A stretch of 64,000 nt of DNA from Akkermansiaceae bacterium (GTDB lineage Bacteria > Verrucomicrobiota > Verrucomicrobiia > Verrucomicrobiales > Akkermansiaceae): the NCBI GenBank assembly GCA_030725745.1, contig JANRFH010000047.1:1-64000 (forward strand), in the 5' to 3' direction. Under the pieces are notes generated by a model, which was not told the origin of the DNA, did no database searches, and saw only the letters and a program-made list of their open reading frames with translations. Below, one piece after another: positions 18,128 to 27,201 of this stretch; position 1 is the first letter of the stretch; each line of letters starts with the position of its first letter. Made by a program: the position numbers and the translations under genes.

Positions 18128-18559
18128 ATGAAGACATTTTCCGCCAAGCCACACGAAGTCGAACGCGAATGGTATGTGATCGACGCCAAGGGCAAAGTCC
18201 TCGGCCAAGTCGCCGTCGAAGCTGCACGCCTACTCCGCGGCAAGCATAAGCCAATTTTCACCAGCCACATCGACACCGGTGATTTCGTTGTCGTGGTCAA
18301 CGCTGATCAATGCGTGCTCACCGGTAACAAAGAAACCGACAAGATTTACACCCGTTTCTCCGGCTATGTCGGCGGTAAGAAAGTTGAGACTCCACAGAAG
18401 CTCCGCCTTCGCCGTCCAGTTCTCCTTGTTGAGAAGGCTGTCTGGGGAATGATCCCGAAGACACGCCTGGGCCGCGCCCAGTTCGGCAAGCTCAAGGTCT
18501 ATGCAGGTGCAGAGCATCCGCATGAAGCACAGGCTCCTAAGGTTCACGAAGTCCGCTAA
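18128..18559 (+). CDS. rplM: 50S ribosomal protein L13
   Basis: A 143-residue primary 23S rRNA-binding protein needed early in large-subunit assembly. Diagnostic stretches are [15 protein letters not shown], the [12 protein letters not shown] segment, VGGKK and M-I-P-K-T-R-L-G-R. The start ATG at 18128 follows a short AT-rich leader without a strong Shine-Dalgarno. It is the first gene of the conserved rplM-rpsI operon. Confidence 0.98.
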   Translation: MKTFSAKPHEVEREWYVIDAKGKVLGQVAVEAARLLRGKHKPIFTSHIDTGDFVVVVNADQCVLTGNKETDKIYTRFSGYVGGKKVETPQKLRLRRPVLLVEKAVWGMIPKTRLGRAQFGKLKVYAGAEHPHEAQAPKVHEVR

Positions 18560-18592
18560 TTTCTTTTTCCAGTTTTTCTAATTTCCAATATC

Positions 18593-18988
18593 ATGCCAGC
18601 TACCGAAACCAAAAGCGCTACCGGACGCCGCAAGACCGCAGTCGCACACGTCCGTGTGACTCCAGGCACCGGCCAAATGACCATCAACGGTCTCTCCTTC
18701 GAGGATTACCTCCCGACCATCGATCTTCAGAACTCCGTTATCGCGCCGTTCCAGACAGTGAACATGGTGAACAAGTTTGACGTTCAGGCTACTGTCAAAG
18801 GCGGCGGCAAGCACGCCCAGGCTGTTGCCATTCGTCACGCTATTTCCCGCTCGCTGACGCTGGTCGACCCAGAGAACCGCAAGCTGATCAAGCCAGAAGG
18901 TTTCCTCACCCGCGACCCCCGCATGAAAGAACGCAAGAAGCCAGGCCAGCCAGGTGCTCGTGCCCGCTTCCAGTTCTCCAAGCGTTAA
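18593..18988 (+). CDS. rpsI: 30S ribosomal protein S9
   Basis: A 131-residue small-subunit protein whose basic tail reaches the P-site tRNA. Family landmarks are GRRKTAVAHVRV, the G-K-H-A-Q-A region, RDPRMKERKKPG and the conserved C-terminal F-S-K-R. It lies 33 bases after rplM on the same strand and is followed by an intrinsic terminator, so the pair forms a two-gene unit. Confidence 0.98.
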   Translation: MPATETKSATGRRKTAVAHVRVTPGTGQMTINGLSFEDYLPTIDLQNSVIAPFQTVNMVNKFDVQATVKGGGKHAQAVAIRHAISRSLTLVDPENRKLIKPEGFLTRDPRMKERKKPGQPGARARFQFSKR

Positions 18989-19010
18989 TCGCCCGATTAT
19001 TTCTCAAAAA

Positions 19011-19038
19011 GGCCGCATCAGAGGATGCGGTCTTTTTT
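19011..19038 (+). terminator. Intrinsic terminator of rplM-rpsI
   Basis: Stem GGCCGCATC / GATGCGGTC with a four-base loop (one G-U pair), followed by a run of T, 22 bases after the rpsI stop. Confidence 0.9.
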
Positions 19039-19114
19039 TATGTGATAAAATACAGAAAATTTACAACTCTCCCCTCGCATCGGTGTTTTACTGCCGCTAG
19101 ATCTATAGAAAACC

Positions 19115-20497
19115 ATGAAAACCAATATTTTAATTCCGGGCATCGCCCTTGCTGTGGGCTTGGGTGTCGGCTTCGGTGTCGGCAAAGGCGGGGAAGCTTC
19201 CTCTGGAGAAGCGAACGGCAATGAGGTGAGGACACGATCCACGGACAGGTCTGGCGCAGGTGCGGACTCTGCTGCTGATAAAGAACGTAAGCAGCGCAGT
19301 ATTTCGGAAATCTACCGTCAACCGGGACAGATCGACCGGGTGCAAGGTCTTCTGGACTATTATTCGAATCTCTCTGCGGATCAGTTCGCTGCCGAGGCTG
19401 AGAAACTGGACAGCCTTCCGTTCAACGAGCGCATCCTTGCCTCTTTCCTGCTCTTCGGCAAGTGGGCTGAGGTGGATCCGACGGCTGCCATGGCTTTCAC
19501 CGACACCATGGGTTTTGCCGGTGCATTCGTGAGGCCGACTGTACTTCAGGGCTGGGCCAGCACCGATCCCGTGAACGCGGCGAAATACTACACGGACAAT
19601 CCCCAACAGTTCGCGATGATGGACATGATGGGTGGGCGCGGCAGGGGCATGGGTGCTCAGGGTGCCGGCGCGATCATCGCAGGCGAATGGGCGAAACAGG
19701 ATCCCGATGCCGCGCTTGAGTGGGCTTCATCTTTGAAATCCGGCTCTGGTGATGCGATGAGATCCGTAGTTTCCGAAGTGGCAAAAAGCGACCCTTCAAA
19801 AGCCGCTGCAATGGCCGCGACGATGCCTGAGAAAGACCGAAAGGATGCCTACGAGAGCATCGCCCTTGAGTGGGGTGCAAAGAATTTCACTGAAGCCTCC
19901 GCCTGGGCGAATGGATTACCTGCTGACCAACGTGATGCCGCGATGGCATCAGCAATTGCTGGGCTCTCTCAGAGCAGCCCGGAGCTTGCGGCAACGGAAT
20001 TGAGCAAAATGACGGATGCCAATGCACTTCGAGATGCGGCTCCGACGGTGGTGAAGAACCTCGCCCGGCAGGATGTGAAGGGCTCGATGGATCTCGTTAA
20101 TGGCCTCAGCGACGACGATGCAAAAAGAGAAACCATGCGTGAGGTGATGCCGATCTGGACGGCTTCGGATAGTGCTGCTGCTCTGGATTTTGTGAAATCA
20201 CAGACGTCTGCGGATGTCAAAGACAGCGCCGCAAGGTCATATGTTTTCAGTAACTCCACTGCGCCTTTTTCAGAGCAAGCTGAGGTAGCGGCAATGATCA
20301 GCGACGAGCGAGATCAGGCGCGCACCTCTGGCATGGTGGCGATGCGATGGATGCAGCAAGATGAAGCTGGAGCGACTGAGTATATTAATTCCAATCCGAC
20401 GTTCTCCGATGAGGCCAAGAAGCAGTTGCTCAGCGGCGAAATGAACTGGGGTGGCCGCGATGGCGGCGGCGGTGGTGGTGGTGGCAGAGGTCGCTGA
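19115..20497 (+). CDS. Exported Trp/Asp-Pro helical repeat protein
   Basis: A 460-residue protein with a short hydrophobic N-terminus (ILIPGIALAVGLGVGFGVG), a signal peptide or anchor. A disordered Ser/Gly/Asp stretch follows, then about ten degenerate helical repeats of 30-40 residues. The recurring core is W-A-x-x-D-P-x-A-A followed by a second helix, for example WAEVDPTAA, WASTDPVNA, WAKQDPDAA and W-M-Q-Q-D-E-A-G-A. The C-terminus is a Gly-rich run ending G-R-G-R. I recognise the repeat style as common in verrucomicrobial proteomes but no function is known to me. An alpha-solenoid scaffold is the natural structural guess. The ATG at 19115 lies 77 bases after the rpsI terminator. Confidence 0.75.
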   Translation: MKTNILIPGIALAVGLGVGFGVGKGGEASSGEANGNEVRTRSTDRSGAGADSAADKERKQRSISEIYRQPGQIDRVQGLLDYYSNLSADQFAAEAEKLDSLPFNERILASFLLFGKWAEVDPTAAMAFTDTMGFAGAFVRPTVLQGWASTDPVNAAKYYTDNPQQFAMMDMMGGRGRGMGAQGAGAIIAGEWAKQDPDAALEWASSLKSGSGDAMRSVVSEVAKSDPSKAAAMAATMPEKDRKDAYESIALEWGAKNFTEASAWANGLPADQRDAAMASAIAGLSQSSPELAATELSKMTDANALRDAAPTVVKNLARQDVKGSMDLVNGLSDDDAKRETMREVMPIWTASDSAAALDFVKSQTSADVKDSAARSYVFSNSTAPFSEQAEVAAMISDERDQARTSGMVAMRWMQQDEAGATEYINSNPTFSDEAKKQLLSGEMNWGGRDGGGGGGGGRGR

Positions 20498-20559
20498 AGT
20501 CTGTAGCCGCTACGTTTTTGATGGCGTAGCGGCAAAATAGGCATCATCTTATTCGCACT

Positions 20560-21165
20560 ATGGCAATCAGCGGAGGAATTATCGGAGTGATCGTGGTGGT
20601 CGGGCTTATTGGCCTGATCGGGCTGTTCGCGATGGGCGTTTACAACGGCCTCGTGAAGCTGCGGAACATGTATAAGAACGCGTTCTCGCAGATCGATGTT
20701 CAGCTGAAGCGCAGGCACGATTTGATACCGAATCTCGTGGAGACAGCGAAGGCTTACATGAGCCACGAGTGCGAGACGCTTGAGGCAGTGATCGCTGCAA
20801 GAAATGTTGCGGCAGGAGCACGGCAGGCAGCAGCGAGCGATCCGGGAAATCCGCAGGCGTTGGGTCAACTGGGACAGGCGGAAGCTGGTCTTGGTGGTGT
20901 CTTGGGCAGGCTTTTCGCCGTTGCCGAGGCCTATCCGGATCTCAAGGCGAATCAGAACATGATGCAGCTCACCGAAGAGCTGACGACGACCGAAAACAAA
21001 ATTGCTTTCTCTCGCCAAGCCTACAACGACTCGGTGCTGGCTTTTAATAACAAGCGCGAGGTTTTCCCTAACAACATTTTTGCCGGGATATTCGGCTTCA
21101 GTGAGGCAGCACTCTTCGAGATCGAAGTGGAAGCCGAGCGCGAGGCTCCGAAAGTTCAATTCTAA
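20560..21165 (+). CDS. lemA: LemA family membrane protein
   Basis: A 201-residue protein with one N-terminal membrane helix (VIVVVGLIGLIGLFAMGVYN) and a long helical periplasmic or cytoplasmic domain. The LemA core is clear: YNGLVKLRNMYKNAFSQIDV, then LKRRHDLIPNLVETAKAYM, LTTTENKIAFSRQAYNDSV and the F-P-N-N-I-F-A segment. LemA's biochemical role is unresolved. It is very often beside M48-type metalloproteases or TPM-domain proteins, and here the next gene, 20 bases on, is an M48 protease. Confidence 0.93.
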   Translation: MAISGGIIGVIVVVGLIGLIGLFAMGVYNGLVKLRNMYKNAFSQIDVQLKRRHDLIPNLVETAKAYMSHECETLEAVIAARNVAAGARQAAASDPGNPQALGQLGQAEAGLGGVLGRLFAVAEAYPDLKANQNMMQLTEELTTTENKIAFSRQAYNDSVLAFNNKREVFPNNIFAGIFGFSEAALFEIEVEAEREAPKVQF

Positions 21166-21185
21166 GATTTCTCGCTCACCCGTAG

Positions 21186-23090
21186 ATGAATTTCTTCGAG
21201 GCACAGGAGCGGGCGAGAAAGTCGAGCAAGATGCTCGTCTGGTGGTTTGTGCTCTCGGTGCTCGGGGTCATCGGGGTGATGTATCTGCTGGCTAGCGGAA
21301 TTATGCTGTTCCAGGAAGGTGGTAATTCCTATTCCGCACAGCCTGCATGGAGCATTCCGCGAAATTGGTGGGACGGTGAATTGTTGCTCGGTGTCGGCAC
21401 TGTGGTCGGTGGGGTGATCATGATCGGGAGCTGGAGCAAGCTGGCGCAGCTTTCGGGAGGAGGAAAGGTCGTGGCTCAGAGCCTCGATGGCAGGCCGGTG
21501 GAGCCGACGACAACGGATCTTTCCGAAAGGCGTTTGCTGAATGTGGTTGAGGAAATGGCCATCGCTTCCGGGGTGCCGGTGCCGGAGGTGTGGATCATGG
21601 ATGGCGAGCAGGGGATCAATACCTTTGCTGCCGGGACGGACAATACGAATGCGGTGATCGGCGTGACGCGGGGGACGCTGGAGCGGCTGACGCGCAGTGA
21701 GTTGCAGGGCATGGTGGCGCATGAGTTCAGCCACATCCTCAATGGCGACATGAAACTCAACATGCGGCTGATGGGCTGGATCTTCGGCTTGGTGATGCTA
21801 TCGATGCTCGGGCGCATGATGCTGCAGTCGTTCCGTTTCATGCGCGGCTCGCGGGACTCGAAGGGAAACGGGATTGTGGTAGCGATCATCCTGGCTGGAC
21901 TCACCGTCTGGCTGGTGGGATCGGTGGGAGTGTTGTTTGCTAGGATGTTGCAGGCGGCGATTTCACGGCAGCGTGAGATTCTGGCGGATGCATCAGCAGT
22001 CCAGTTCACGCGGGATCCGGGAGGGATCACCGGGGCGTTGAAGAAGATCGGTGGGTTTCCGGAACATGGGAAAATCGGTTCTCCGAAGGCGATGGAGGCG
22101 CGGCATATGTTTTTCGCTGGTAGCGGATCCAGCGCGTTGATGGCTACCCATCCGGCTTTGGAAAAGCGGATCAGAGCGATTGATCCGAAATGGAACGGGG
22201 AGATGCTGACGGGAAAGGCGGATGCGGTGAGGGCGCAGGAGTTTTCCGGGGCGATGGGCTTTACGGGATCGCTGGTGAACGAAGGGGCGAAAGGCAGGCT
22301 GGATGGACTTGGCGACAGCGGCAGGCTGGACTCGCAGGTGGGGGCGCGCCTGCGCGAAGAACTGCGGGCTGGGAATGTGACGGCGTTTTCGAAGGCGGAG
22401 GCGAAAGCATTGCTGCTCGGGCTGCTGGTAGCGGCGGACGAGGATGGCAGAATCACTGCGGAGCGGATTTTACATTCGCTGGGATTCGGTGCGGAGGCGA
22501 TTACCCAAGCGGTTGGATGGAGCGTGGATTTGGAAGAATACACCTCGGCGAAGAAGCTGGCGCTGGTGGATCTTTCCCTTTCCTGGCTCAGGCGGATGGG
22601 GAAAGTAGAGGCGGAGGAATTCGTGGCTGCGAGTCGCGCATTGATTGAAGCGGATGGGGAAGTGAATCTTTTCGAGTTCATGCTGCAGAAAGTCATTGAG
22701 CGGCATGTCTGCATCGGGCTTGGCCTGAAGCCAGTGCCTGCGATGAAATACCGTAAGCTTGTGGATCTTGAAGGGCGAATGGCTCAGCTTCTTGGTGTGT
22801 TCGGATCGCTTGCGGGAGGAGAAACGGCTTTGGTGAAGGCGGCTGCGGAATACCGCGAGCACACAGGAAGGGAGCTGCCGAGGGTGCAAGGATCATTGGG
22901 CGATGTGGCGGAGGCTCTTTTGGAAATGGATGCGGCCACGCCTCTTGTGAAGCAGCAGATACTCAGGCTTTGTGCGCTAGTGGCTGCTGATGATGGAGTG
23001 ATCATGGACAATGAGCTGGAATTACTGCGTGCCACAGCGGAGGCAATCGGTGCGCCGGTGCCGCCTTTGGTGAGGAATGTTATGGCGTAG
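21186..23090 (+). CDS. M48-family zinc metalloprotease with TerB-like C-terminal domain
   Basis: A 634-residue integral membrane protease related to HtpX. Two N-terminal membrane helices (about 19-45 and 66-85) precede the peptidase domain. The zinc motif HEFSH is at 179-183, and the third ligand is expected in the E-I-L-A-D-A segment. Two more helices lie between them. Residues from about 385 onward form an added domain with two D-E-D-G / D-D-G-V-I acidic motifs (LLVAADEDGRITAE and LVAADDGVIMDNE), the pattern of TerB/DjlA-N domains. That gives a fused protease-TerB architecture. Co-operonic with lemA, it may act in membrane protein quality control (inference). Confidence 0.88.
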   Translation: MNFFEAQERARKSSKMLVWWFVLSVLGVIGVMYLLASGIMLFQEGGNSYSAQPAWSIPRNWWDGELLLGVGTVVGGVIMIGSWSKLAQLSGGGKVVAQSLDGRPVEPTTTDLSERRLLNVVEEMAIASGVPVPEVWIMDGEQGINTFAAGTDNTNAVIGVTRGTLERLTRSELQGMVAHEFSHILNGDMKLNMRLMGWIFGLVMLSMLGRMMLQSFRFMRGSRDSKGNGIVVAIILAGLTVWLVGSVGVLFARMLQAAISRQREILADASAVQFTRDPGGITGALKKIGGFPEHGKIGSPKAMEARHMFFAGSGSSALMATHPALEKRIRAIDPKWNGEMLTGKADAVRAQEFSGAMGFTGSLVNEGAKGRLDGLGDSGRLDSQVGARLREELRAGNVTAFSKAEAKALLLGLLVAADEDGRITAERILHSLGFGAEAITQAVGWSVDLEEYTSAKKLALVDLSLSWLRRMGKVEAEEFVAASRALIEADGEVNLFEFMLQKVIERHVCIGLGLKPVPAMKYRKLVDLEGRMAQLLGVFGSLAGGETALVKAAAEYREHTGRELPRVQGSLGDVAEALLEMDAATPLVKQQILRLCALVAADDGVIMDNELELLRATAEAIGAPVPPLVRNVMA

Positions 23091-23150
23091 ATTGCTGGGT
23101 TCTACTGAGCGGTTTGTTCTTTCTACTAATTTCACTGGGACTGCGCTTAT

Positions 23151-23227
23151 GGAGAAGAGTCCGTCCCGGCTCTGGCAGAGCCTAACTCTTCTCATTGCTT
23201 CGCTAGGGCCGGGACGAACCCTTCTCC
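23151..23227. repeat. Nested inverted repeat (hairpin/cruciform-forming)
   Basis: Outer arms 23151-23173 and 23205-23227 are 23 bases each with three mismatches, sharing GGAGAAG at the ends and CGTCCCGG inside. Within lies the perfect palindrome GGCTCTG-GCAGAGCC. A competing perfect pair GAGAAGAGT / ACTCTTCTC is at 23152-23160 and 23185-23193. It lies between the protease gene and the start of the membrane-protein gene. Confidence 0.75.
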
Positions 23228-23259
23228 TTATTCCCGAGTCGGCACTTGCGTTTGAGAGT

Positions 23260-24120
23260 ATGCGTGCGGATGATTTGCGCGTGGAAAAAGAGAGCAGGCG
23301 CTTGTGGCATATACCGAATTTGCTGGGACTTGATGCCCCGCTTATCGCGGTGATGTGGCTGTTTCTTTTCGCTAGGACATGGCGTATTTTTTACCACCCA
23401 TGGGAAGCCTATTTGGCGCTGGCGCTAGCGGCATGGACAATACGGATTGCCGGGCTTCTGGTGGAGTCTGCCATGGTCAATGACGGCAGCCGTTTCAGTG
23501 AAATGCAGAGGGTATGGCTCAAGCGATGTGCTTTCGTCGCTGGTCTGGCGGCTGTTGTGCTGACGGTCTTGAATTTCCCGCTTACGGTTTATAATTTCCT
23601 TTTGGTCGGTGGATTGATGGTGGCAGGTTATTTCGCGGTGTCGCTTTTCTCCGGCCAGGAAGAAGGGGAAATATCTTATTTTAAGAATGCACTTGGCGGC
23701 ATTGGCTTTGCCTTCGGGATTGCGCTGACCGCTCAAGTTTATCTGCCGAACACCGGGATCCAGGAGTTGTTCTTATCGCGAGAGTTCATCTGTTTTGCCG
23801 TGCTTTGCATCCTGGCATCTTCAGCTATAGATATTTGGAAAAAGGCTGCGAATGCTGAAGACAAGGAAATGAGCACCATGGATGAAATCTCCTTGTCCCT
23901 CCCTCTCACTTTGCTGGGTGCGGCGTCGTTAGTTTATGCCGTGCAGGATGAGTCGATGCTCGCTAGGCCGTTCTACTATGCGGTGCTGACCGGCGCGGCG
24001 CTGCTTCAGGTGCTGAACCGTGCACGGGGCAGGTTTGACATCGCCACACTAAAAACGCTCACCGGGTTTGCCTTGCTGGTTCCCGGTTTGGTTTTTCAAT
24101 CGTATCCGATGGATCGCTAG
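23260..24120 (+). CDS. Polytopic membrane protein, possibly UbiA-like
   Basis: About 286 residues with eight or nine predicted membrane helices. The ATG at 23260 (MRADDLRVEKESRRLW) is preferred: the open frame extends left to 23077, but that part would be encoded by the inverted repeat and overlap the protease gene. The segment LGLDAPLIAVMWLFLFAR followed by a Trp-I-R-I-A and S-R-F-S-E-M-Q-R-V-W-L resembles a family of uncharacterised PVC-group proteins distantly related to UbiA prenyltransferases. The aspartate-rich catalytic motifs of UbiA are not apparent, so an enzyme role is doubtful. Confidence 0.6.
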   Translation: MRADDLRVEKESRRLWHIPNLLGLDAPLIAVMWLFLFARTWRIFYHPWEAYLALALAAWTIRIAGLLVESAMVNDGSRFSEMQRVWLKRCAFVAGLAAVVLTVLNFPLTVYNFLLVGGLMVAGYFAVSLFSGQEEGEISYFKNALGGIGFAFGIALTAQVYLPNTGIQELFLSREFICFAVLCILASSAIDIWKKAANAEDKEMSTMDEISLSLPLTLLGAASLVYAVQDESMLARPFYYAVLTGAALLQVLNRARGRFDIATLKTLTGFALLVPGLVFQSYPMDR

Positions 24121-24152
24121 GAGAAGCCGCTCTCCGTGATGCTAACTGTAGG

Positions 24153-26522
24153 TTAGCGTCTGTGGAAAGGGCGGAGGCTTTTGCGCGAGTCCTGAGAGCT
24201 GTCATTTATGCCGCCTTCTTGGGAGGTGGTATTAACGTTTGCCCCGGAGCTGTTGCCTGATTCTACTGTGGGAAAGGTGTCGAGCGGTGGGAGAACGGAG
24301 CCATCGCCGAAGTTACGTGATTCATTGGCGACTTGGTAGCGGGCATCCATGTCGTCCTGGACTTCGTAGAGGCTGCCGGAGCCGCTGACGATGGTGGGCT
24401 GGATGAAGATCATGAGCTCGTCGCGGTCGACGCCTTCTGTTTTGGTTGAAAAAAGGCGACCTAGGCCGGGAATGTCGCTGAGGAGTGGAACACCGGTAAC
24501 GCTTTCCGTATCTGTGGTGGTGATGAGTCCTCCGAGAACCACGGTCTGGTTATTGGGGACAGTGACAGTGGTCAGGATTTCGCGAGTGCCGATGATGGGG
24601 ACATCGCCGACTCCGGTGATGTTTGTGGTGTCGATGATGTCATCGCTGATCAAAGCAATCTGTAAGGTGATCTCGTTCTCGGAGTTCACTAGGGGGATGA
24701 CTTCGAGTTTGAGAACCACATCGCGGTATTCAATGCTGGTGGTGGGCTGACCTACGGAGTTCTGGGTGGTGGAGGTGGGGATGGCGATTCTGCGTCCGGA
24801 GGAGATGGTGCCCTTCTGGTTGTTTGCTGTGAAAATTGATGGGCGTGAGAGGATGGTGAAGTCGCTGTCGTTTTGGAGGAGGTTTACGTAAACGCCCAGC
24901 GAGCTGCCGATTTTTCCGTAAAGCGAAAGTCCACTCTGGTCTAGAAATTCACCGGCTAGACCATCTCCAGTAATGGGAGAAAGCAGTCCGGCAGGATCTA
25001 GGCTATTGACGGGGCCACCTCCGATACTTGATCCGGCAATGCCGCCGTTGTCACTTCCGCGAAAGGCACGGAGCCAATCGACACCCGTGGAGACGCTGTT
25101 TCCAAGGGAAAGCTGCCCGAAGACGGTGGAGATCATAACCTGGTCGGCTTTGACATCCACTTGATCGAGGAGTTTTTCGATGATTTCTACGCCGGAAGGG
25201 GGGCCTTGGACGACGATGGAGTTGGTGATGTTGTCGGCGACGAGGAGGGTGCGGCCGATGAGCAGGGATTCCGGGGCGGAGTTAACGTTTGGATCGGAAA
25301 GTGAGGATCCAGTTCCACCCGCACCGCCGTTTGCACCGCCGGTGTTTTGGTTGTTATTGTTCTGATTATTGTTCGTCTGCTGGCGGTTTCCGCCGCCCTG
25401 TCCGTTTTGCTGGGTGGCGTCCGCAGTACCAGTGCCGGTAAAGGCGCGGGTAAGGGCGTCTCCGGCGATGGGGAGGAAATCGGAGACGGCGAGGAACTTG
25501 AGCTTCCTACGGAGGAAGTTGCGTTGGTCGGACTCGGTATCGAACTCGCGGACGAGGCCATCAACGAAGAGTAGATCCACGGGGCGCCCCATGACGAATA
25601 GGCGGTTGGTGCGCGCGTCCGGGATAATCTGGACGGGTGCTTCCTCGCCTGATGCACCACCACCAGCAACATCAGAGGGGATACCTGCGGCGGGTTGGTT
25701 CTGGTTATTATTCTGCTGGGTGCGCTGGACTCCGGCAGTTCGGCCAGTGTCATTTTGTGTGCCGAGAAGTTCGTTAAGCGTGGTGGCCAGCTCGGTGACG
25801 TCTGCGTATTTCACGATGATGAACTTGGTGCCGACCTGAGAGGATGGCTTGTCGATCTCTTCCTTCAGCTCGATGAGTCTGCGTATAAGGGAGGTATTTT
25901 CTGTGATAACGACAGAGGAACCGCTGGTGGCGATAGAACCGAAGGCTCCGAACTGGCCGACGACCTGTTGGAAAACGCGCACTGCCTCGTCTGGTTTGAG
26001 GTAGTTCAGGGACATGATGTAGATAATCACGGCATCACCTTCTGGGAGAATGTCCTTTTCGGTGTAGACATCTAGTCCGATTCCTTTGGCGTTGGTGCCG
26101 GCGGTGGCGAGGGTGAGGTAGTCGAGGTTTGGATCGTCACTGGCGGGGACGAAAATGAAGTTTTCGAGAGTAGCGGTCTTTTTGAGGAGCTCTGCCGCCT
26201 GACGGTAGGTAAGGGGATCTTGTGGGGAGGCGGGCTGGTCGAATCTAAACTCCGCAACAGCAGCGGCGGAGGAGACGATGACGCGGCGTCCGGTGTATTG
26301 GCGGTAGAGATCTGCCAGAGAGGTGCCGGAGAGCTTGAGTTCTGTAATAGGCTCCACAATGAGGGTGTCGCCGAGATTTTTTGGTGGATCTACCGGTGGA
26401 ACGGGTGGCTGGACGATGTCTGGTGCTGGTTCGACAATTGCGGGAATTTCCGGAACTTCCTCGTCTTGGGAAAAGGCGAGGACGGGGAGCAGGCAGATGG
26501 ATGCGAGGAGCAGGCGGAGCAT
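24153..26522 (-). CDS. gspD: Type II secretion secretin (GspD family)
   Basis: The outer-membrane pore of the pseudopilus/secretion machine, 789 residues. The ATG at 26522 opens a good signal peptide (M-L-R-L-L-L-A-S-I-C-L-L-P-V-L-A-F-S); 26561 is an alternative. Residues about 60-330 hold periplasmic N-domains (LKPDEAVRVFQQVVGQFG, TKFIIVKYADVTELATTLNELLG), interrupted by two low-complexity Gln/Asn-rich loops around 250 and 390-425. The C-terminal secretin core has VPLLSDIPGLGRLFSTK and ELMIFIQPTIV. A Ser-rich tail ends F-H-R-R. It is the last gene of the leftward pseudopilin cluster, and no pilotin is seen. Confidence 0.9.
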   Translation of the reverse strand: MLRLLLASICLLPVLAFSQDEEVPEIPAIVEPAPDIVQPPVPPVDPPKNLGDTLIVEPITELKLSGTSLADLYRQYTGRRVIVSSAAAVAEFRFDQPASPQDPLTYRQAAELLKKTATLENFIFVPASDDPNLDYLTLATAGTNAKGIGLDVYTEKDILPEGDAVIIYIMSLNYLKPDEAVRVFQQVVGQFGAFGSIATSGSSVVITENTSLIRRLIELKEEIDKPSSQVGTKFIIVKYADVTELATTLNELLGTQNDTGRTAGVQRTQQNNNQNQPAAGIPSDVAGGGASGEEAPVQIIPDARTNRLFVMGRPVDLLFVDGLVREFDTESDQRNFLRRKLKFLAVSDFLPIAGDALTRAFTGTGTADATQQNGQGGGNRQQTNNNQNNNNQNTGGANGGAGGTGSSLSDPNVNSAPESLLIGRTLLVADNITNSIVVQGPPSGVEIIEKLLDQVDVKADQVMISTVFGQLSLGNSVSTGVDWLRAFRGSDNGGIAGSSIGGGPVNSLDPAGLLSPITGDGLAGEFLDQSGLSLYGKIGSSLGVYVNLLQNDSDFTILSRPSIFTANNQKGTISSGRRIAIPTSTTQNSVGQPTTSIEYRDVVLKLEVIPLVNSENEITLQIALISDDIIDTTNITGVGDVPIIGTREILTTVTVPNNQTVVLGGLITTTDTESVTGVPLLSDIPGLGRLFSTKTEGVDRDELMIFIQPTIVSGSGSLYEVQDDMDARYQVANESRNFGDGSVLPPLDTFPTVESGNSSGANVNTTSQEGGINDSSQDSRKSLRPFHRR

Positions 26523-26571
26523 GAGATGGTGATGGTTTGGAGAAAGGTTTTTGGCGGGCATTTAGAGCGCC

Positions 26572-27201
26572 TTAGCGACGGTCAGGACGCTGGTTGTCGT
26601 TTTTCTTGTCGTTGTTGGATTTGTTTCCGCCAGATTGGGGTGATGGCGGAACGATGCGCGGACGAGGGCCGGCGTTTTGGCCACCTTGGTTAGCTTGATT
26701 GGGATCTACGCCTGGAGGGAGATTCTGTCCGCCTTGGTTGTTATTTACTCCGGGTCGGAGGTTTGAGTTGCCTTGTGGGTTTTGCTGGGGAGCAGGCGCA
26801 GAGTTGAGCGTGATAAGATCAGGCTCGAAGGAGACGGTGCCCTGCATGGAGCCGTTGGAAAGGACAACTGTGGTGCCGAGGGTTTGGCCGGGGTTGCGAT
26901 TTACGGAAATGACTTTGAAGGGGCCGTCTCCATCGGGACTTATGATTTCCTTTACGGTAGGATCCTTCTTGCTGATGATGGTGACGCGGTAGCCGCCGGG
27001 AACCGGGGCGATTCCGGTGAGGGTGAAGTCATCAAGGGGATTGACGGCGTCAGGTGGATTCGGCGGCGGTGGTTTGGAGGTGAAGGGGCTTTCTGTCCAG
27101 AGATAGGCGAATTGGTAGAGGGGGATTTTTTTCGGGACATCTCCTAGAGCTGTGGAAATGGCGAAAGCAATCAAGGCGGTGGATGTAAGGAAAGTTTTCA
27201 T
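26572..27201 (-). CDS. Exported Pro/Gln/Asn-rich protein of the secretion cluster (possible GspC/PilP-like)
   Basis: A 209-residue protein starting at the ATG 27201 (MKTFLTSTALIAFAISTALG, a signal peptide). That ATG overlaps the gspM stop by ATGA. Residues about 45-120 form a small beta domain, LTGIAPVPGGYRVTIISKK through GTVSFEPDLITLN, reminiscent in layout of the homology region of GspC or PilP, which links the inner-membrane platform to the secretin. The last 80 residues are low-complexity Pro/Gly/Gln/Asn and basic. The position between gspM and gspD fits such a linker, but sequence support is weak. Confidence 0.55.
   Translation of the reverse strand: MKTFLTSTALIAFAISTALGDVPKKIPLYQFAYLWTESPFTSKPPPPNPPDAVNPLDDFTLTGIAPVPGGYRVTIISKKDPTVKEIISPDGDGPFKVISVNRNPGQTLGTTVVLSNGSMQGTVSFEPDLITLNSAPAPQQNPQGNSNLRPGVNNNQGGQNLPPGVDPNQANQGGQNAGPRPRIVPPSPQSGGNKSNNDKKNDNQRPDRR

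Noticed and set aside
23077-23259. N-terminal extension of the membrane protein gene
   Set aside because: It would be translated from the nested inverted repeat and overlap the protease stop; the ATG at 23260 gives a compact membrane protein.
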